Assembly (NCBI RefSeq): GCF_003977595.1
Contig: NZ_RYYR01000027.1
Coordinates: 1-54,467, forward strand
Length of the DNA: 54,467 bases
Direction: 5' to 3'
DNA from: Lysinibacillus antri
GTDB lineage: Bacteria > Bacillota > Bacilli > Bacillales_A > Planococcaceae
The notes beneath the pieces were generated by a model. The model was given only the letters and a program-made list of their open reading frames with translations. It had not been told where the DNA came from and ran no database searches. Made by a program: the position numbers and the translations under genes. Below, one piece after another: positions 10,477 to 20,042 of this stretch (positions within the stretch are counted from its first letter, which is position 1; each line of letters opens with the position of its first letter).

Positions 10477-10736
10477 TCCTACACATCCATTTCTTAGTAA
10501 AGCAGAACCTGATCGAACAGTAAAAACCTATACTATATCTTAAAAAATAATACCATACTAATGGATTTAGAATACAGTAGCAGCTCTTACAATAGCGTGG
10601 TCTAAATGGTTGGAATGTTCATTATACTTGTCGCTTATTCCAATCTAGCTAGACACACTTTTTAACAAACATTTCAGAAATAGTTCATTTAAAATCGTTT
10701 TTCCCTAAGCTGCTTTTGATCTAAAAATAAAAAACA
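10477..10736. other. coaX-ftsH intergenic region
   Basis: No ORF is supported. It contains AT-rich sequence just upstream of coaX that presumably holds its promoter, though no clear -35/-10 was found. A more GC-rich stretch at 10570-10665 (ending TAGCTAGACACAC) resembles part of the dispersed repeat near 39975, and may be an eroded copy. Confidence 0.4.
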
Positions 10737-10768
10737 CTGAATGAGTTGTAGTTAGCATACTCATTCAG
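10723..10768 (-). terminator. Terminator after ftsH
   Basis: Stem CTGAATGAG / CTCATTCAG (10768-10760 with 10745-10737), 14-nt loop, then TGTTTTTTATTTTTAG on the minus strand. Confidence 0.88.
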
Positions 10769-10782
10769 CGCATTTTCAATCA

Positions 10783-12840
10783 TTATTTATCGCGATCTTC
10801 TTGAATCCCGTTACGAGGTTGTGAAGAATCGCTTTCTTTTGGTAAGTCACGAGTCGTCGGATCTTGTGCATTTCCAACGATTTGTTGTTCTAACGTTGTT
10901 GAGCCCGAAGTTTCAACCGCTACACTTTGTGATTCCTTTGAATCTTGAGCTGGTTTTGTTTCGATAATCACTTGTTCGTTATCTTCAACTTTTGAATAAT
11001 CCACACGTTCTGGAAGTTTACCATGATCTCTTAAGTGCTCAATTTGCTGAGCATCTAAAGTTTCGACTTGTAGTAACGTTTCAGCAATTAAAGTTAATAA
11101 ATTGCGTTTTTCCGTTAAAATTTTCTTAGTACGTTCATATTGATCTACAATAATGGATTGCATCTCTTTATCAATTTCATAAGCAATTGAATCTGAGTAG
11201 TTTTGCTCTGAGTTAAAGTCACGGCCTAAGAATACGTTACCGCCTTGGCTTGAACCAAATTGCATTGGTCCTAACTTATCACTCATACCATATTCTGTAA
11301 CCATCGAACGTGCAATTCCTGTAGCACGTTGGAAGTCATTGTGAGCTCCTGTGGATACTTCTCCAAATATAATATCCTCTGCAACTCGACCACCAAGTAA
11401 CCCAGCAATCTTATCAAGTAATTCAGGTTTTGTCATAAAGTAACGATCTTCTTTTGGAAGCATTACCGCATAACCACCTGCTTGACCGCGTGGCACGATT
11501 GTTACTTTGTGTACCTTTTCAGCTTGGTCTAAAGTTAAACCAACAACTACGTGACCCGCCTCATGGAACGCTACAATTTTCCGCTCTTTTTCTGATATCA
11601 CACGACTTGTTTTAGCAGGACCCGCAATTACACGGTCTGTTGCTTCATCAATATCCGTCATATCAATTTTTCGTTTATTACGACGTGTTGCAACAAGTGC
11701 AGCTTCGTTTAATAAGTTTTCTAAATCAGCACCAGAAAAACCTGGTGTACGGGATGCGATTGCTTTTAAGTCTACATCATCACGTAATGGTTTGTTACGA
11801 GCGTGTACCTTTAAGATCGCTTCACGTCCTTTAACATCTGGACGACCAACTGTGATTTGACGGTCAAAACGTCCTGGACGAAGTAATGCTGGGTCAAGAA
11901 TATCTGGTCGGTTTGTTGCAGCGATAATGATAATACCTTCATTCACACCAAAACCGTCCATTTCAACTAGTAATTGGTTTAATGTTTGTTCACGCTCATC
12001 GTGACCGCCACCAAGACCAGCACCACGTTGACGACCAACTGCATCAATTTCATCAATAAAGATAATACATGGAGCATTTTTCTTCGCATTTTCGAATAAG
12101 TCACGCACACGACTCGCACCGACACCGACGAACATTTCTACGAAGTCAGATCCCGAAATCGAGAAGAATGGTACGCCTGCCTCACCGGCTACTGCACGTG
12201 CAAGTAAAGTTTTACCTGTCCCCGGAGGACCTACAAGTAAGATCCCCTTTGGAATACGAGCACCCATATCTGAAAATTTACGATGATCTTTTAGGAAATC
12301 TACTACTTCAACGAGCTCTTGTTTCTCTTCGTCTGCACCAGCAACATCATTAAAGCGAACTTTTTTCTTTTCTTGATCGTATAACTTCGCTTTACTTTTA
12401 CCGAAGTTCATCACTTTATTACCTCCACCTTGAGATTGACTCAATAGGAAGAAGAATAAAATGATAATAATGATAAATGGAATGATCCCCGTGAAGAATT
12501 GAACCCAACCACTCGTTTCAGGTGCCCTTAAAATTCTAATTTCAGGGTTAGTTTTAGCGGCATCTGTCAATTTAGCCATTAATGCTTGATTGTTGTCTAG
12601 AAGGTTTACAGTAAAAGTTTTACCTTCTTCATAGCCCTTCAATGCACCTTCTACTACTAGTACATTTGCATCAGGTTGAATAGTTGCATATTCAATTTCA
12701 CCTGTATCTAATGCATTTAAAAACTGATTATAGGTTAACTCTTCTGAAGGTGTATTACCCCCATTAAAAGTACCGAAAATACCGATAATCACGAGAAAAA
12801 TTAATAAATAAAATATGGTGTATCGAAATATTCGATTCAT
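10783..12840 (-). CDS. ftsH: ATP-dependent zinc metalloprotease FtsH
   Basis: Membrane AAA+ protease for quality control and regulator turnover; in B. subtilis also needed for sporulation through Spo0E. From the chosen ATG (685 residues): transmembrane segments about 5-25 and 113-134, Walker A GPPGTGKT (204-211), Walker B FIDEID (about 261-266), and the zinc site HEAGH (426-430). The start at 12840 is preferred to an in-frame GTG at 12855 because GAGGAGG lies 6 nt before it, within the would-be extension. The last 50 residues are low-complexity and hydrophilic. Confidence 0.98.
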   Translation of the reverse strand: MNRIFRYTIFYLLIFLVIIGIFGTFNGGNTPSEELTYNQFLNALDTGEIEYATIQPDANVLVVEGALKGYEEGKTFTVNLLDNNQALMAKLTDAAKTNPEIRILRAPETSGWVQFFTGIIPFIIIIILFFFLLSQSQGGGNKVMNFGKSKAKLYDQEKKKVRFNDVAGADEEKQELVEVVDFLKDHRKFSDMGARIPKGILLVGPPGTGKTLLARAVAGEAGVPFFSISGSDFVEMFVGVGASRVRDLFENAKKNAPCIIFIDEIDAVGRQRGAGLGGGHDEREQTLNQLLVEMDGFGVNEGIIIIAATNRPDILDPALLRPGRFDRQITVGRPDVKGREAILKVHARNKPLRDDVDLKAIASRTPGFSGADLENLLNEAALVATRRNKRKIDMTDIDEATDRVIAGPAKTSRVISEKERKIVAFHEAGHVVVGLTLDQAEKVHKVTIVPRGQAGGYAVMLPKEDRYFMTKPELLDKIAGLLGGRVAEDIIFGEVSTGAHNDFQRATGIARSMVTEYGMSDKLGPMQFGSSQGGNVFLGRDFNSEQNYSDSIAYEIDKEMQSIIVDQYERTKKILTEKRNLLTLIAETLLQVETLDAQQIEHLRDHGKLPERVDYSKVEDNEQVIIETKPAQDSKESQSVAVETSGSTTLEQQIVGNAQDPTTRDLPKESDSSQPRNGIQEDRDK

Positions 12841-12927
12841 CCCCAGCCTCCTCACAACGTAACAGAAAAACTATAAGTAAAATCTTAACATATCCTGATT
12901 TTAAGATACAACGAAAAGCACCGGTAA

Positions 12928-12968
12928 AATTTGTAGATTCCCCATTTTGTTAAAATGCCTACAAATAT
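12928..12968 (-). terminator. Probable terminator after hpt
   Basis: Outer arms TTTGTAG / CTACAAA (12930-12936, 12960-12966) with an inner CATTTT-gtt-AAAATG hairpin. The U-tract on the minus strand (ATTTTACC) is short, so this could be an attenuating structure ahead of ftsH. Confidence 0.5.
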
Positions 12969-12974
12969 TCAAAA

Positions 12975-13517
12975 TTAGAAGGAATAAACTTCTCTTTTTA
13001 GGATGCCGATGTACGGTAAGTTACGATATTTTTCTGCGTAATCTAATCCGTAACCGACTACAAAGCCATCTGGCACTTCAAACCCAACGATATCCGCTTT
13101 TAAGTCTACTTTTCGACCAGATGGTTTATCTAAAAGCGTTACGATTTTAATCGATTTTGCCTTACGATATTTAAATAAATCTACTAAATAGCTCAATGTT
13201 AAGCCGCTGTCGATAATATCTTCAATGATGATAACATCGCGACCTTCAACACTAGTATTTAAATCTTTTAAAATCTTGACTTCACCTGAAGAAACAGTCG
13301 CGTTCCCATAGCTAGAAACGTCCATAAAGTCAATTTCAATATATGATTCAAAACGTTTCATTAAATCAGTCATAAATGGCATCGCACCTTTTAAGACCCC
13401 TACTGCAAGCGGAAATTGATTTTTATATTCTTCTGTTAATTTTGCACCTAGCTCTGCAATTCTTTCCTGGATTTGTTCTTCTGAGATCATAATTTTTTCA
13501 ATATCATTTTGAATCAT
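12975..13517 (-). CDS. hpt: Hypoxanthine phosphoribosyltransferase
   Basis: Salvages hypoxanthine and guanine with PRPP. The PRPP loop [13 protein letters not shown] and the C-terminal [17 protein letters not shown] segment are typical. ATG at 13517 (180 residues) is chosen: AAGGAGG lies 8 nt upstream, and the protein then begins [15 protein letters not shown], like B. subtilis HprT. An ATG 30 nt further up lacks a ribosome site. The tilS-hpt-ftsH order is conserved in Firmicutes. Confidence 0.97.
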   Translation of the reverse strand: MIQNDIEKIMISEEQIQERIAELGAKLTEEYKNQFPLAVGVLKGAMPFMTDLMKRFESYIEIDFMDVSSYGNATVSSGEVKILKDLNTSVEGRDVIIIEDIIDSGLTLSYLVDLFKYRKAKSIKIVTLLDKPSGRKVDLKADIVGFEVPDGFVVGYGLDYAEKYRNLPYIGILKREVYSF

Positions 13518-13650
13518 AAGTTGTTCCTCCTTGGTTGTTACCAACACAATTCTTTCTTTATATATTTCTTTTTACCTTAATAAAATTTGTTCATCTCTTC
13601 AAATGTTTAATCGTTTTTTAGTTCATTTTTAAGAAAAAATTTTAACCTTA

Positions 13651-15057
13651 CTAGCATTCCTTATCAATAATCATGACCAAGTCGTCAGTTAGCCTTTTAA
13701 TTTTAGAAAAATCTTTATTAACTCTTATACCAATTAGAGCTAGGATTTCTTCTTTTGCATCAACTAATACAGGCCACGTGTCACGTTCATGAATTGGAAT
13801 TTTTTCATCGATGAAAATCCGTGATAATCTTTTTTGGGCATCCATCCCTTTTAATGAAATTCGATCACCATCTTTACGGGCTCTAATACGAAGTGGTGGC
13901 GTAAAATTTTGTGAATTAAAATAAAACAGATTTGAAGAGGATTGATTTTCAAGAGCTAAATTATTTGAGGCTTCTCCTATGTATAATCGAGCGCCTTGCA
14001 GCTTGGTCCATTTATTTATAGGAACTTCAGCTTCTAACAATGCTTCTGAATTGGTTTCGTACTTTTCGAACACCACTTCATGATACTGTTGCTTTGCAAT
14101 AAAACCATTTGGTAAATGAATTACCGCACTTCCTTCATCATTTTTACACAAATTGAGGAGAGAGGAAGTTAGAGTCCAACTATGGACATTATTAGAATTA
14201 TTGTAAATATAGTTTAATAGTATTAAAATGATTCTTCTTTGTAAAGCGGCTGCTTCATTTTGGAACAAAGGAATTTTTAGTACGAAAGAGTTATTATTAT
14301 TTTTCGATACTATATGAGGAAAACGTTCTTCTGCAATAGTATTTAATACGTCATCATCCTGTTGCAGATTTTTGGCAAATACTACTGCATGAGCTGAAAC
14401 ATTATTATTTTCTTTTTTTAAATGGGGAACAATATGGTGTCTAAAACGATTACGTGTATAATCGTCTTTTTGATTACTGGCATCTTCTCGATAAGAACCA
14501 CCCATTTCAACTAAGTATTCCTTAATCTCTTCTTTTGTTACCATCAAAAATGGGCGAATTAATGTACCATTTGCAAAATTCCGCTTCGCATACATCCCCT
14601 TCATTCCATTTATCGAACCCGACTTCGTTAACGCCATGATTATCGATTCTAATTGATCATCGGCATGGTGAGCGGTTACTAATTTGTTAATCTGATTTTT
14701 CTCCATGATTTCACTAAAAAAAGCATAGCGTTCTCTTCTACAAATTGCTTGGGAGTTTCCGCCTTCTTTTTGGATCAAATTAGGTATAGGAATGGACGTG
14801 CTAAAAACGGGGACATTATTTTTCTCACAGAAGCTCTCTACGAAATGACGGTCCTCTTCAGATATTCTCCCTCTAAGCATATGGTCGACATGGGTCACAA
14901 ATAATTGAATTTTAAAATTATATTGAAATTTTATAAAAAAGTGTAATAATGCCATCGAGTCCATACCACCAGAACAAGCTATAAGAAGACGGTCTCCTGG
15001 TTCCACTAGTTTTTCATCTAAAATAAATTGTTGTACGTTTGCTTCAAATGAAACCAT
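13651..15057 (-). CDS. tilS: tRNA(Ile)-lysidine synthase
   Basis: Modifies the wobble C34 of tRNA-Ile(CAU) to lysidine; essential in most bacteria. The PP-loop SGGMDS (29-34) and HHADDQLE motif are present, followed by TilS-specific C-terminal domains; 468 residues. ATG at 15057 has AGAGGTGAG upstream, while the alternative ATG at 15084, abutting the spoIIE stop, has none. In B. subtilis yabS and yabT lie between spoIIE and tilS; here the genes are adjacent. Confidence 0.95.
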   Translation of the reverse strand: MVSFEANVQQFILDEKLVEPGDRLLIACSGGMDSMALLHFFIKFQYNFKIQLFVTHVDHMLRGRISEEDRHFVESFCEKNNVPVFSTSIPIPNLIQKEGGNSQAICRRERYAFFSEIMEKNQINKLVTAHHADDQLESIIMALTKSGSINGMKGMYAKRNFANGTLIRPFLMVTKEEIKEYLVEMGGSYREDASNQKDDYTRNRFRHHIVPHLKKENNNVSAHAVVFAKNLQQDDDVLNTIAEERFPHIVSKNNNNSFVLKIPLFQNEAAALQRRIILILLNYIYNNSNNVHSWTLTSSLLNLCKNDEGSAVIHLPNGFIAKQQYHEVVFEKYETNSEALLEAEVPINKWTKLQGARLYIGEASNNLALENQSSSNLFYFNSQNFTPPLRIRARKDGDRISLKGMDAQKRLSRIFIDEKIPIHERDTWPVLVDAKEEILALIGIRVNKDFSKIKRLTDDLVMIIDKEC

Positions 15058-15084
15058 CTTCTCACCTCTAATCAATACGAACAT

Positions 15085-17481
15085 TTAAGATACTTCTTGT
15101 TTTAATGGACTAAAAACTGCCCATTTTGGTACAACATGAGCTACGTTAAGTAAAATCACTGTGCAATCGTCTTCAACCGCATAAATACTACTAAATTGCT
15201 CCATGACATCATATAAAATGACTTCAATTGGCATTTCATCTTGTATTCTTGATTTTAACAAACTAACAAAGTATCGCTCTTGCTCTTCCCAGTCATATTC
15301 CCCAGAAAATACTCCATCTGATACCATTACTACGTAGTCATCAGCTAATAGATTAACTTTTTCTGTCTCAATTGAAAATACTGGCATAAAACCGACTGGA
15401 GCAGCAGTACCATCAACTTTGATCATCCGTTCACCGCGCAGAATATACGTAGACATACTTCCCGCTTTCCATGACCATAGTGCACCTTTTTGTAAATCCA
15501 CTAAGGCAAAATCTATTGTAGCATACATATCCACTTCTCTATTCAGCGACATCACATAATGCAACGTATGCATTGCTGTTTCTGGATTCATATTGTATGT
15601 TAAACATTCTCTCATTAAACGTATTAATCGTCTACTTTCCCTTTGAGCTTCTCGGCTTTGTCCCATACCATCTGATAACATAACCGCTACAAGACCAGGA
15701 TGAATATGAAAGACTGCATGCGAATCTCCGGAAACCCACCCCGTATTTTTCGCCCTACTATAAATATCATACTCTACCTCATATCGAACGGCTGAACGGA
15801 AACGCACTTGTACATGGGAGAAAGGTGTTTTTTGCTCTGAAATTTTCTCCACTTGAAACGGTTCAGCAAAAACATCATATAAAATGGGTAAAATAATTCT
15901 TTCACATAACAAGTATTGATCATCATACGTCTTATTTTTATTTGCTAACGAACAAATTATCACTCGTTCACCCATTGTGTTATTAATCACATCAATTTGA
16001 AAACATTGCACAGAAGCTCGTTTAAATTCCTGTTCTAGTTCCTCCTCAATTGTTTTAAATGATAATGTTTCATTCTTCATATCTTCCATCAATCGATTTA
16101 GATGGTTACTTAAATCTCTTAATTGAAGCGCAATCATTTTCTTTCCATGATAGAATTGACCGTTCATTTTATCGTTATACAGTTGATAATCTAATTCTTC
16201 TAACAACTTTGTTGATTTTATACATTTTAATTTTATATTTTTCTCAACTCGTACCTGATCCGACTCTCTCATAGATGATTTTGCAATATACCAATCTTCA
16301 ATATGATCTTCCATCCCATTGTTTCTTTCTCCCCAACAATGGTCATAACGGAAACAACTCATACATGTCGCAGTAGGTTCAATTTGCTTAACCTCATTAA
16401 CCGATTCCGTTGAAGTAAAACGATCGAATACTAACTCTTTCATAAACAACACAAAGTTTTGGAAGGTTTCAAGTTTTTCATTTGTATGATTGGTTAACCA
16501 TTGTTGCCTTTGCAATAATACTTCATCTCTCTTTGGATGGATAACATCATGCAAAAATTGAATCATGTTTTGAGGTAAAGCGAAAAATACAATACCAGCA
16601 ACTAGAACAGATACAAAGTAAACTGTATCAATTGGTAAGGTAGCATCATAAAAGAAAAAGAAAATACTAGGGACAAAGCTGCCTAGAACAACACCCGTCC
16701 TTCCTAATCTACTAAATAGCCCTGCAACTACACCCGTCATTGCATAAACAGAAATCATACCAGTGAAGGACAGTTTAGCAATACCCACAAGCGCTCCAAC
16801 GATTGTGGCCACCATTGCCGCTATCGGAACGCCACCTGTAATTGCTGCTATACAAATTGCTAAATGAAGCATAAATGGGAATAATGCAAAATATGATACA
16901 GCAACAGACTGAACTCCTGTTAACATCATTGCTAAAATAACAAGTCCAGCCCCCACCCTCTCATAACTCCACCCCGATGCCCAAAATCGGTGTGGTTGAA
17001 CAAAGAATAGCTGGACAAAGATTGTCATAAAGAAAGCTAACAATACTTCATAGTAAATATAAAGTTGGACAATTAAGGGTGGAATCCCCAAATGAGCAAT
17101 TCCCTGCCACATAAATTGACCTAAAAAGATAGCCATTCCTACAGCAATTGCAGTGGGAAATTTCCAAAAGCGGAACCTGGTGATCAGTTCATATAAAACA
17201 ATTTGCAATACTAGTATTAAAGCTTGTCCTATACTTAAGGTTAGCGCGCCGACCAATCCACCGACCAAAACAGACCATTTTTTATTTTCGTATCGCTTTT
17301 TCACAATCGCCCAAAGAGGGAGTAAAAACGGAACAGCCGCTTCGAACATTACAGCCCTCGATAGAAACAAAGCTAGCAGTAGAAAGAACAAATGGATAAA
17401 GAAGCTCATTTTTTTGATAGATAACCGCGCTGTAACCCCTTGCAGAGGCGTTTTTTCATCTATCATTTCGATATTTGCCAT
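15085..17481 (-). CDS. spoIIE: Stage II sporulation protein E, membrane PP2C phosphatase
   Basis: Dephosphorylates SpoIIAA in the forespore to activate sigma-F, and helps form the polar septum. 798 residues: about ten hydrophobic helices in the first 310 residues, a central regulatory region with a Cys-rich CMSCFRYDHC stretch (about 373-382), and a C-terminal PP2C domain with LSDGMGQS (metal-binding Asp) and VSDGVFSG. B. subtilis SpoIIE is 827 residues, so this is full length. AAGGGG precedes the ATG. The promoter is of the Spo0A-activated type. Confidence 0.97.
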   Translation of the reverse strand: MANIEMIDEKTPLQGVTARLSIKKMSFFIHLFFLLLALFLSRAVMFEAAVPFLLPLWAIVKKRYENKKWSVLVGGLVGALTLSIGQALILVLQIVLYELITRFRFWKFPTAIAVGMAIFLGQFMWQGIAHLGIPPLIVQLYIYYEVLLAFFMTIFVQLFFVQPHRFWASGWSYERVGAGLVILAMMLTGVQSVAVSYFALFPFMLHLAICIAAITGGVPIAAMVATIVGALVGIAKLSFTGMISVYAMTGVVAGLFSRLGRTGVVLGSFVPSIFFFFYDATLPIDTVYFVSVLVAGIVFFALPQNMIQFLHDVIHPKRDEVLLQRQQWLTNHTNEKLETFQNFVLFMKELVFDRFTSTESVNEVKQIEPTATCMSCFRYDHCWGERNNGMEDHIEDWYIAKSSMRESDQVRVEKNIKLKCIKSTKLLEELDYQLYNDKMNGQFYHGKKMIALQLRDLSNHLNRLMEDMKNETLSFKTIEEELEQEFKRASVQCFQIDVINNTMGERVIICSLANKNKTYDDQYLLCERIILPILYDVFAEPFQVEKISEQKTPFSHVQVRFRSAVRYEVEYDIYSRAKNTGWVSGDSHAVFHIHPGLVAVMLSDGMGQSREAQRESRRLIRLMRECLTYNMNPETAMHTLHYVMSLNREVDMYATIDFALVDLQKGALWSWKAGSMSTYILRGERMIKVDGTAAPVGFMPVFSIETEKVNLLADDYVVMVSDGVFSGEYDWEEQERYFVSLLKSRIQDEMPIEVILYDVMEQFSSIYAVEDDCTVILLNVAHVVPKWAVFSPLKQEVS

Positions 17482-17517
17482 TTACATCATCCCCTTTACT
17501 AATTGCGTTTAGCGCTA

Positions 17518-17550
17518 ATTATATAAAAGGTTTTCTGTAAAATTTGTCTA
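17518..17550 (-). promoter_or_regulatory. spoIIE promoter, Spo0A-activated sigma-A type
   Basis: Minus strand TAGACA (17550-17545), a 21-nt spacer and perfect TATAAT (17523-17518), 37 nt before the start codon. B. subtilis spoIIE has the same unusual 21-bp spacing, which requires Spo0A~P. A near-match to the Spo0A box TGTCGAA (CGTCGAA) lies upstream at 17583-17577. Confidence 0.75.
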
Positions 17551-17576
17551 GTAGTGCCATGATAGACAAAAAATCG

Positions 17577-17583
17577 TTCGACG
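17577..17583 (-). promoter_or_regulatory. Candidate Spo0A box upstream of spoIIE
   Basis: CGTCGAA on the minus strand, 6 of 7 to the TGTCGAA consensus, 27 nt upstream of the -35 box. A weaker inverted match (CCGACA) lies near 17615. Assigned from position and similarity only. Confidence 0.45.
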
Positions 17584-17720
17584 TAATAATTGATAAGGTT
17601 ACATTAGGACAATTGCTGTCGGGTTATCTCAAAAAGCACCCAGAACAATACTTCCTTTAGTTCTTATTAATAGATAAACTATATAAGTATTGAAACTTGT
17701 TTAGGACTCGGAGGATTTTT

Positions 17721-17903
17721 ATGGTAAACAATTTATCAGGACTTGCATTACTGTGTTCAACTGGCTCGATTTTAGTCGTTTTAGGGATCATATTAAAAAT
17801 TCCACCGATATTTCAAATAATTTTATTAATTATCGGATTAGCACTTTGTATTATCGGCATTTTCAGCTTAGCCAAAATGCTATTGGGTGAAAAAAGTAAA
17901 TAA
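17721..17903 (+). CDS. Small two-helix membrane protein, unknown
   Basis: 60 residues, on the plus strand opposite all neighbours. Two predicted transmembrane helices (about 7-25 and 31-51) joined by KIPPI, and a short basic tail. The ATG at 17721 has GGAGG 6 nt upstream; a start 24 nt earlier lacks one. I do not recognise the family. It sits between spoIIE and yabR, where B. subtilis has tRNA genes, and could be a sporulation-linked small membrane protein, but nothing in the sequence proves that. Confidence 0.7.
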   Translation: MVNNLSGLALLCSTGSILVVLGIILKIPPIFQIILLIIGLALCIIGIFSLAKMLLGEKSK

Positions 17904-17913
17904 ACATAAAATG

Positions 17914-17970
17914 TAGTAGAATTTTGATGTTTCAATTGATTTAAAAAGTAAAAATTCTACATATTTTTAA
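17914..17970 (+). terminator. Probable terminator after small membrane gene
   Basis: Arms GTAGAATTTT (17916-17925) and AAAATTCTAC (17951-17960) with a 25-nt loop, followed by ATATTTTTAA. Confidence 0.55.
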
Positions 17971-18000
17971 GCCTAATTGTAAGGTCACAAATATATTTAC

Positions 18001-18024
18001 TTATGCTAGCCACTGTTCAAAATC
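18001..18024. repeat. Right-end fragment of dispersed repeat
   Basis: TGCTAGCCACTGTTCAAAAT (18004-18023) matches ACGCTAGCCACTGTTTAAAA at about 39884-39903 with two or three differences, at the right edge of the rnmV-upstream element. No left part is visible here. Confidence 0.5.
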
Positions 18025-18041
18025 TAATAATTTGTTAAAGA

Positions 18042-18083
18042 AAAAAAGGCTGTTTGTGTTTTTCAATACACAAACAGCCTTTT
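18042..18083. terminator. Strong bidirectional terminator, yabR side
   Basis: Perfect 12-bp stem GGCTGTTTGTGT / ACACAAACAGCC (18048-18059, 18068-18079), 8-nt loop, A-run on one side and T-run on the other. It ends yabR on the minus strand and backs up the plus-strand unit. Confidence 0.92.
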
Positions 18084-18124
18084 ATCTATATCACACTTTT
18101 TCTACGATTAAAACAGACAGCAAA

Positions 18125-18559
18125 CTACCCTCTTCTAGCTCCACGGCCACCGCGTTTTGATTCAGTTGCACGTTTTAAAGTTGCAAGACGTTCGTCACTA
18201 TCTTTTAAGAATCGTGCCATCTTTTGCTCAAAGTTTTCTTTTGCTGGACCATTGCGATCATTAGAACGGTTATTATCGCGACGTGGACGATGAGGACGTT
18301 CAGGTCTTTCAGGTCTTTCTACTTGAGGCTTTGCTTTTCGGATTGATAAACCAATTTTACCATCCGCTTCAACATTCATCACTTTTACCTCAACAACATC
18401 TCCAACTTTTAGATGTTCGTTGATATCTTTCACATAGTTATCAGCGACTTCACTAATGTGAACTAGACCCGTTTTGCCATCTGGCAGCTCAACGAATGCT
18501 CCAAAATTTGTGATTCCTGTTACTTTACCTTGTACTTTGCTGCCTACTTCAATTGACAT
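18125..18559 (-). CDS. yabR: S1-domain RNA-binding protein YabR
   Basis: 144 residues: an S1/OB-fold domain at 1-73 (KVQGKVTGITNFGAFVEL, HISEVADNYV) followed by a positively charged tail rich in Arg, Pro and Glu (RPERPERPHRPRRD) to residue 144. It resembles general stress protein 13 and the S1 domain of polynucleotide phosphorylase; it probably binds RNA or ribosomes. Location next to divIC matches B. subtilis yabR. It has its own promoter within the divIC terminator region, and a strong AAGGAGG site. Confidence 0.92.
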   Translation of the reverse strand: MSIEVGSKVQGKVTGITNFGAFVELPDGKTGLVHISEVADNYVKDINEHLKVGDVVEVKVMNVEADGKIGLSIRKAKPQVERPERPERPHRPRRDNNRSNDRNGPAKENFEQKMARFLKDSDERLATLKRATESKRGGRGARRG

Positions 18560-18650
18560 AAAAAAAATGCTCCTCCTTAAATTTTAAGCGGCTATTAGCC
18601 AATTATATTTATAAAAATATTAGTGAACGCACAATGCACGTTATTCTTTT

Positions 18651-18678
18651 ATTATAGCCAACAAAAAAAGAGTGTCAA
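18651..18678 (-). promoter_or_regulatory. yabR promoter overlapping the divIC terminator
   Basis: Minus strand TTGACA (18678-18673), 16-nt spacer, perfect TATAAT (18656-18651). The -35 box forms part of the loop and 3' arm of the divIC terminator hairpin, so terminator and promoter share bases. Confidence 0.8.
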
Positions 18679-18692
18679 CAAGACAACTCTTT
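18667..18692 (-). terminator. Terminator after divIC
   Basis: Minus strand AAAGAG-T-TGTC pairs with GACA-CTCTTT (one bulged T), with the U-tract TTTTTTT following at 18669-18663. Confidence 0.75.
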
Positions 18693-18759
18693 TTCTATCG
18701 GATACCTGATTACTTACAGCGTAATTTTATTATGAATAATTCAGTATATTCATGTTTCT

Positions 18760-19164
18760 TTAGTTGTTGTCTTCTTCATCTTTAGGAATTGTAAAAATGA
18801 TTTCTCCATCATCAGATAAAAAATATTCTTTACGTGCCAATTTTGCAATATATTCATCATCTTCAAGTTTTGAAATTTGTAAATTGAGCAGCTCTTGTTG
18901 TTCTTTTACAGCTTCTAGTTCACCAAGTATTTGTTCTTTTTGACGTTCTTTTTCTGCTAGTCGTTTATTCTGAGCCATGTTTGCACTTATTAAAAAGGCT
19001 AGCACAACTACAGCTACTATAGTAAATGCAACCATTCTTCGACGAAAACGAATTTTCTGCTGCTTCAAATACTTCGCCTTTTTATCTGATGATCGGACAT
19101 AGTCATTTTCTAGCGTTCGAACATTATTTGATTGTTGGTCATTTTGTTTTCGACGCTTTGCCAT
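18760..19164 (-). CDS. divIC: Cell-division protein DivIC (FtsB-like)
   Basis: Bitopic division protein that complexes with FtsL and DivIB at the septum. 134 residues: basic cytoplasmic N-terminus (1-43), one transmembrane helix (about 44-61), then an extracytoplasmic coiled coil (about 62-105) and acidic tail. ATG at 19164 is chosen: GGAGG lies 8 nt upstream, and the in-frame GTG at 19173 is part of that ribosome site. It follows yabQ as in B. subtilis. Confidence 0.95.
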   Translation of the reverse strand: MAKRRKQNDQQSNNVRTLENDYVRSSDKKAKYLKQQKIRFRRRMVAFTIVAVVVLAFLISANMAQNKRLAEKERQKEQILGELEAVKEQQELLNLQISKLEDDEYIAKLARKEYFLSDDGEIIFTIPKDEEDNN

Positions 19165-19209
19165 ATCCGTCACCTCCGATTAAACTGCATCTTCTATTAT
19201 ACTTACAAT

Positions 19210-19707
19210 TCAACGTTTTTTAAAGATAGTCCTTCTAAGTTTGGAATATATTTTAATTAGATACTTCTTTTTAATTATAATATAAATCTTGTAAAAAGGG
19301 ATAAGTATTATCGTAATAATACGAAGAATCAACCTAATTACACTCGTTATTAGGAAAATAATGAATTTAATAATAGCAACAATAGGCCTAATAATTAAAA
19401 TAATAAATACTCGTCCAACGAAACGGAAAACTGGTTGAAAGATAGATTCATACAAAAAAATACCAAGTATTTGCGCTAACGGGTCAACTAAACGCCATTC
19501 TCCACCCTTTACTAAAAATAAAATATAAAAAGTTAGGGCACCAAGTAGTACCCACACAACGAGCTCTATTCCATAGCCCATTTTTCTTAAAAACGATCCT
19601 GGGCTTAAGGTGCTTAGTAGATAGCGCGTACCATCTACCGTTGCACCTATAAGTAAGCCGCTAACCGTCATAATTAGTATGCTAACAACCTGTTCATTAA
19701 TGGTCAT
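19210..19707 (-). CDS. yabQ: Spore cortex protein YabQ
   Basis: Needed in B. subtilis for cortex formation, in the membranes around the forespore. 165 residues with about four to five hydrophobic segments (about 7-25, 46-66, 95-115, 115-145) and a very basic C-terminus. It begins inside the yabP stop (ATGA overlap), so the pair is co-translated, as in B. subtilis where both are under sigma-E. Confidence 0.92.
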   Translation of the reverse strand: MTINEQVVSILIMTVSGLLIGATVDGTRYLLSTLSPGSFLRKMGYGIELVVWVLLGALTFYILFLVKGGEWRLVDPLAQILGIFLYESIFQPVFRFVGRVFIILIIRPIVAIIKFIIFLITSVIRLILRIITIILIPFYKIYIIIKKKYLIKIYSKLRRTIFKKR

Positions 19708-20003
19708 CCAAATAATTTATGGAGGAAGCCTTTTTGTAACCCATTGTCTTCATCGTCGTACTGAAGAGCCTTAACATTTCCTTCTAAAGTTAGTAACCCT
19801 TTATCGACATCTAAATGGACGATACGTAACTCCTCTCCGCGAATAAGCAGATGACCTTGAGCAGTTCTTACATAAAATTCTTCTTGGTCAAAACGCTCGA
19901 TTTCCTTAACAGAAGTCATGTCCATTCTTTTTCGATTTCGCACTGTCACAAGATGATCCCCAGATGTAATTGTGTAACGATTACTTTCCTGATGTAGTGT
20001 CAT
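19704..20003 (-). CDS. yabP: Sporulation protein YabP
   Basis: 99-residue YabP/YqfC-family protein, needed for sporulation in the mother cell. The family core (ITSGDHLVTVRNRKR, and VRTAQGHLLIRGEELRI) is present. AAGGAGG precedes the ATG. It forms a two-gene unit with yabQ behind a candidate sigma-E promoter. Confidence 0.93.
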   Translation of the reverse strand: MTLHQESNRYTITSGDHLVTVRNRKRMDMTSVKEIERFDQEEFYVRTAQGHLLIRGEELRIVHLDVDKGLLTLEGNVKALQYDDEDNGLQKGFLHKLFG

Positions 20004-20042
20004 ATCGTTCCTCCTTAAATTGTTATTGTGTTTGTTCTGTTC

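Noticed and set aside
17482..18124. tRNA genes expected near spoIIE from B. subtilis order
   Set aside because: No tRNA cloverleaf, TTCGAATC-type T-arm or acceptor stem found on either strand; the gap holds a small membrane gene and terminators.
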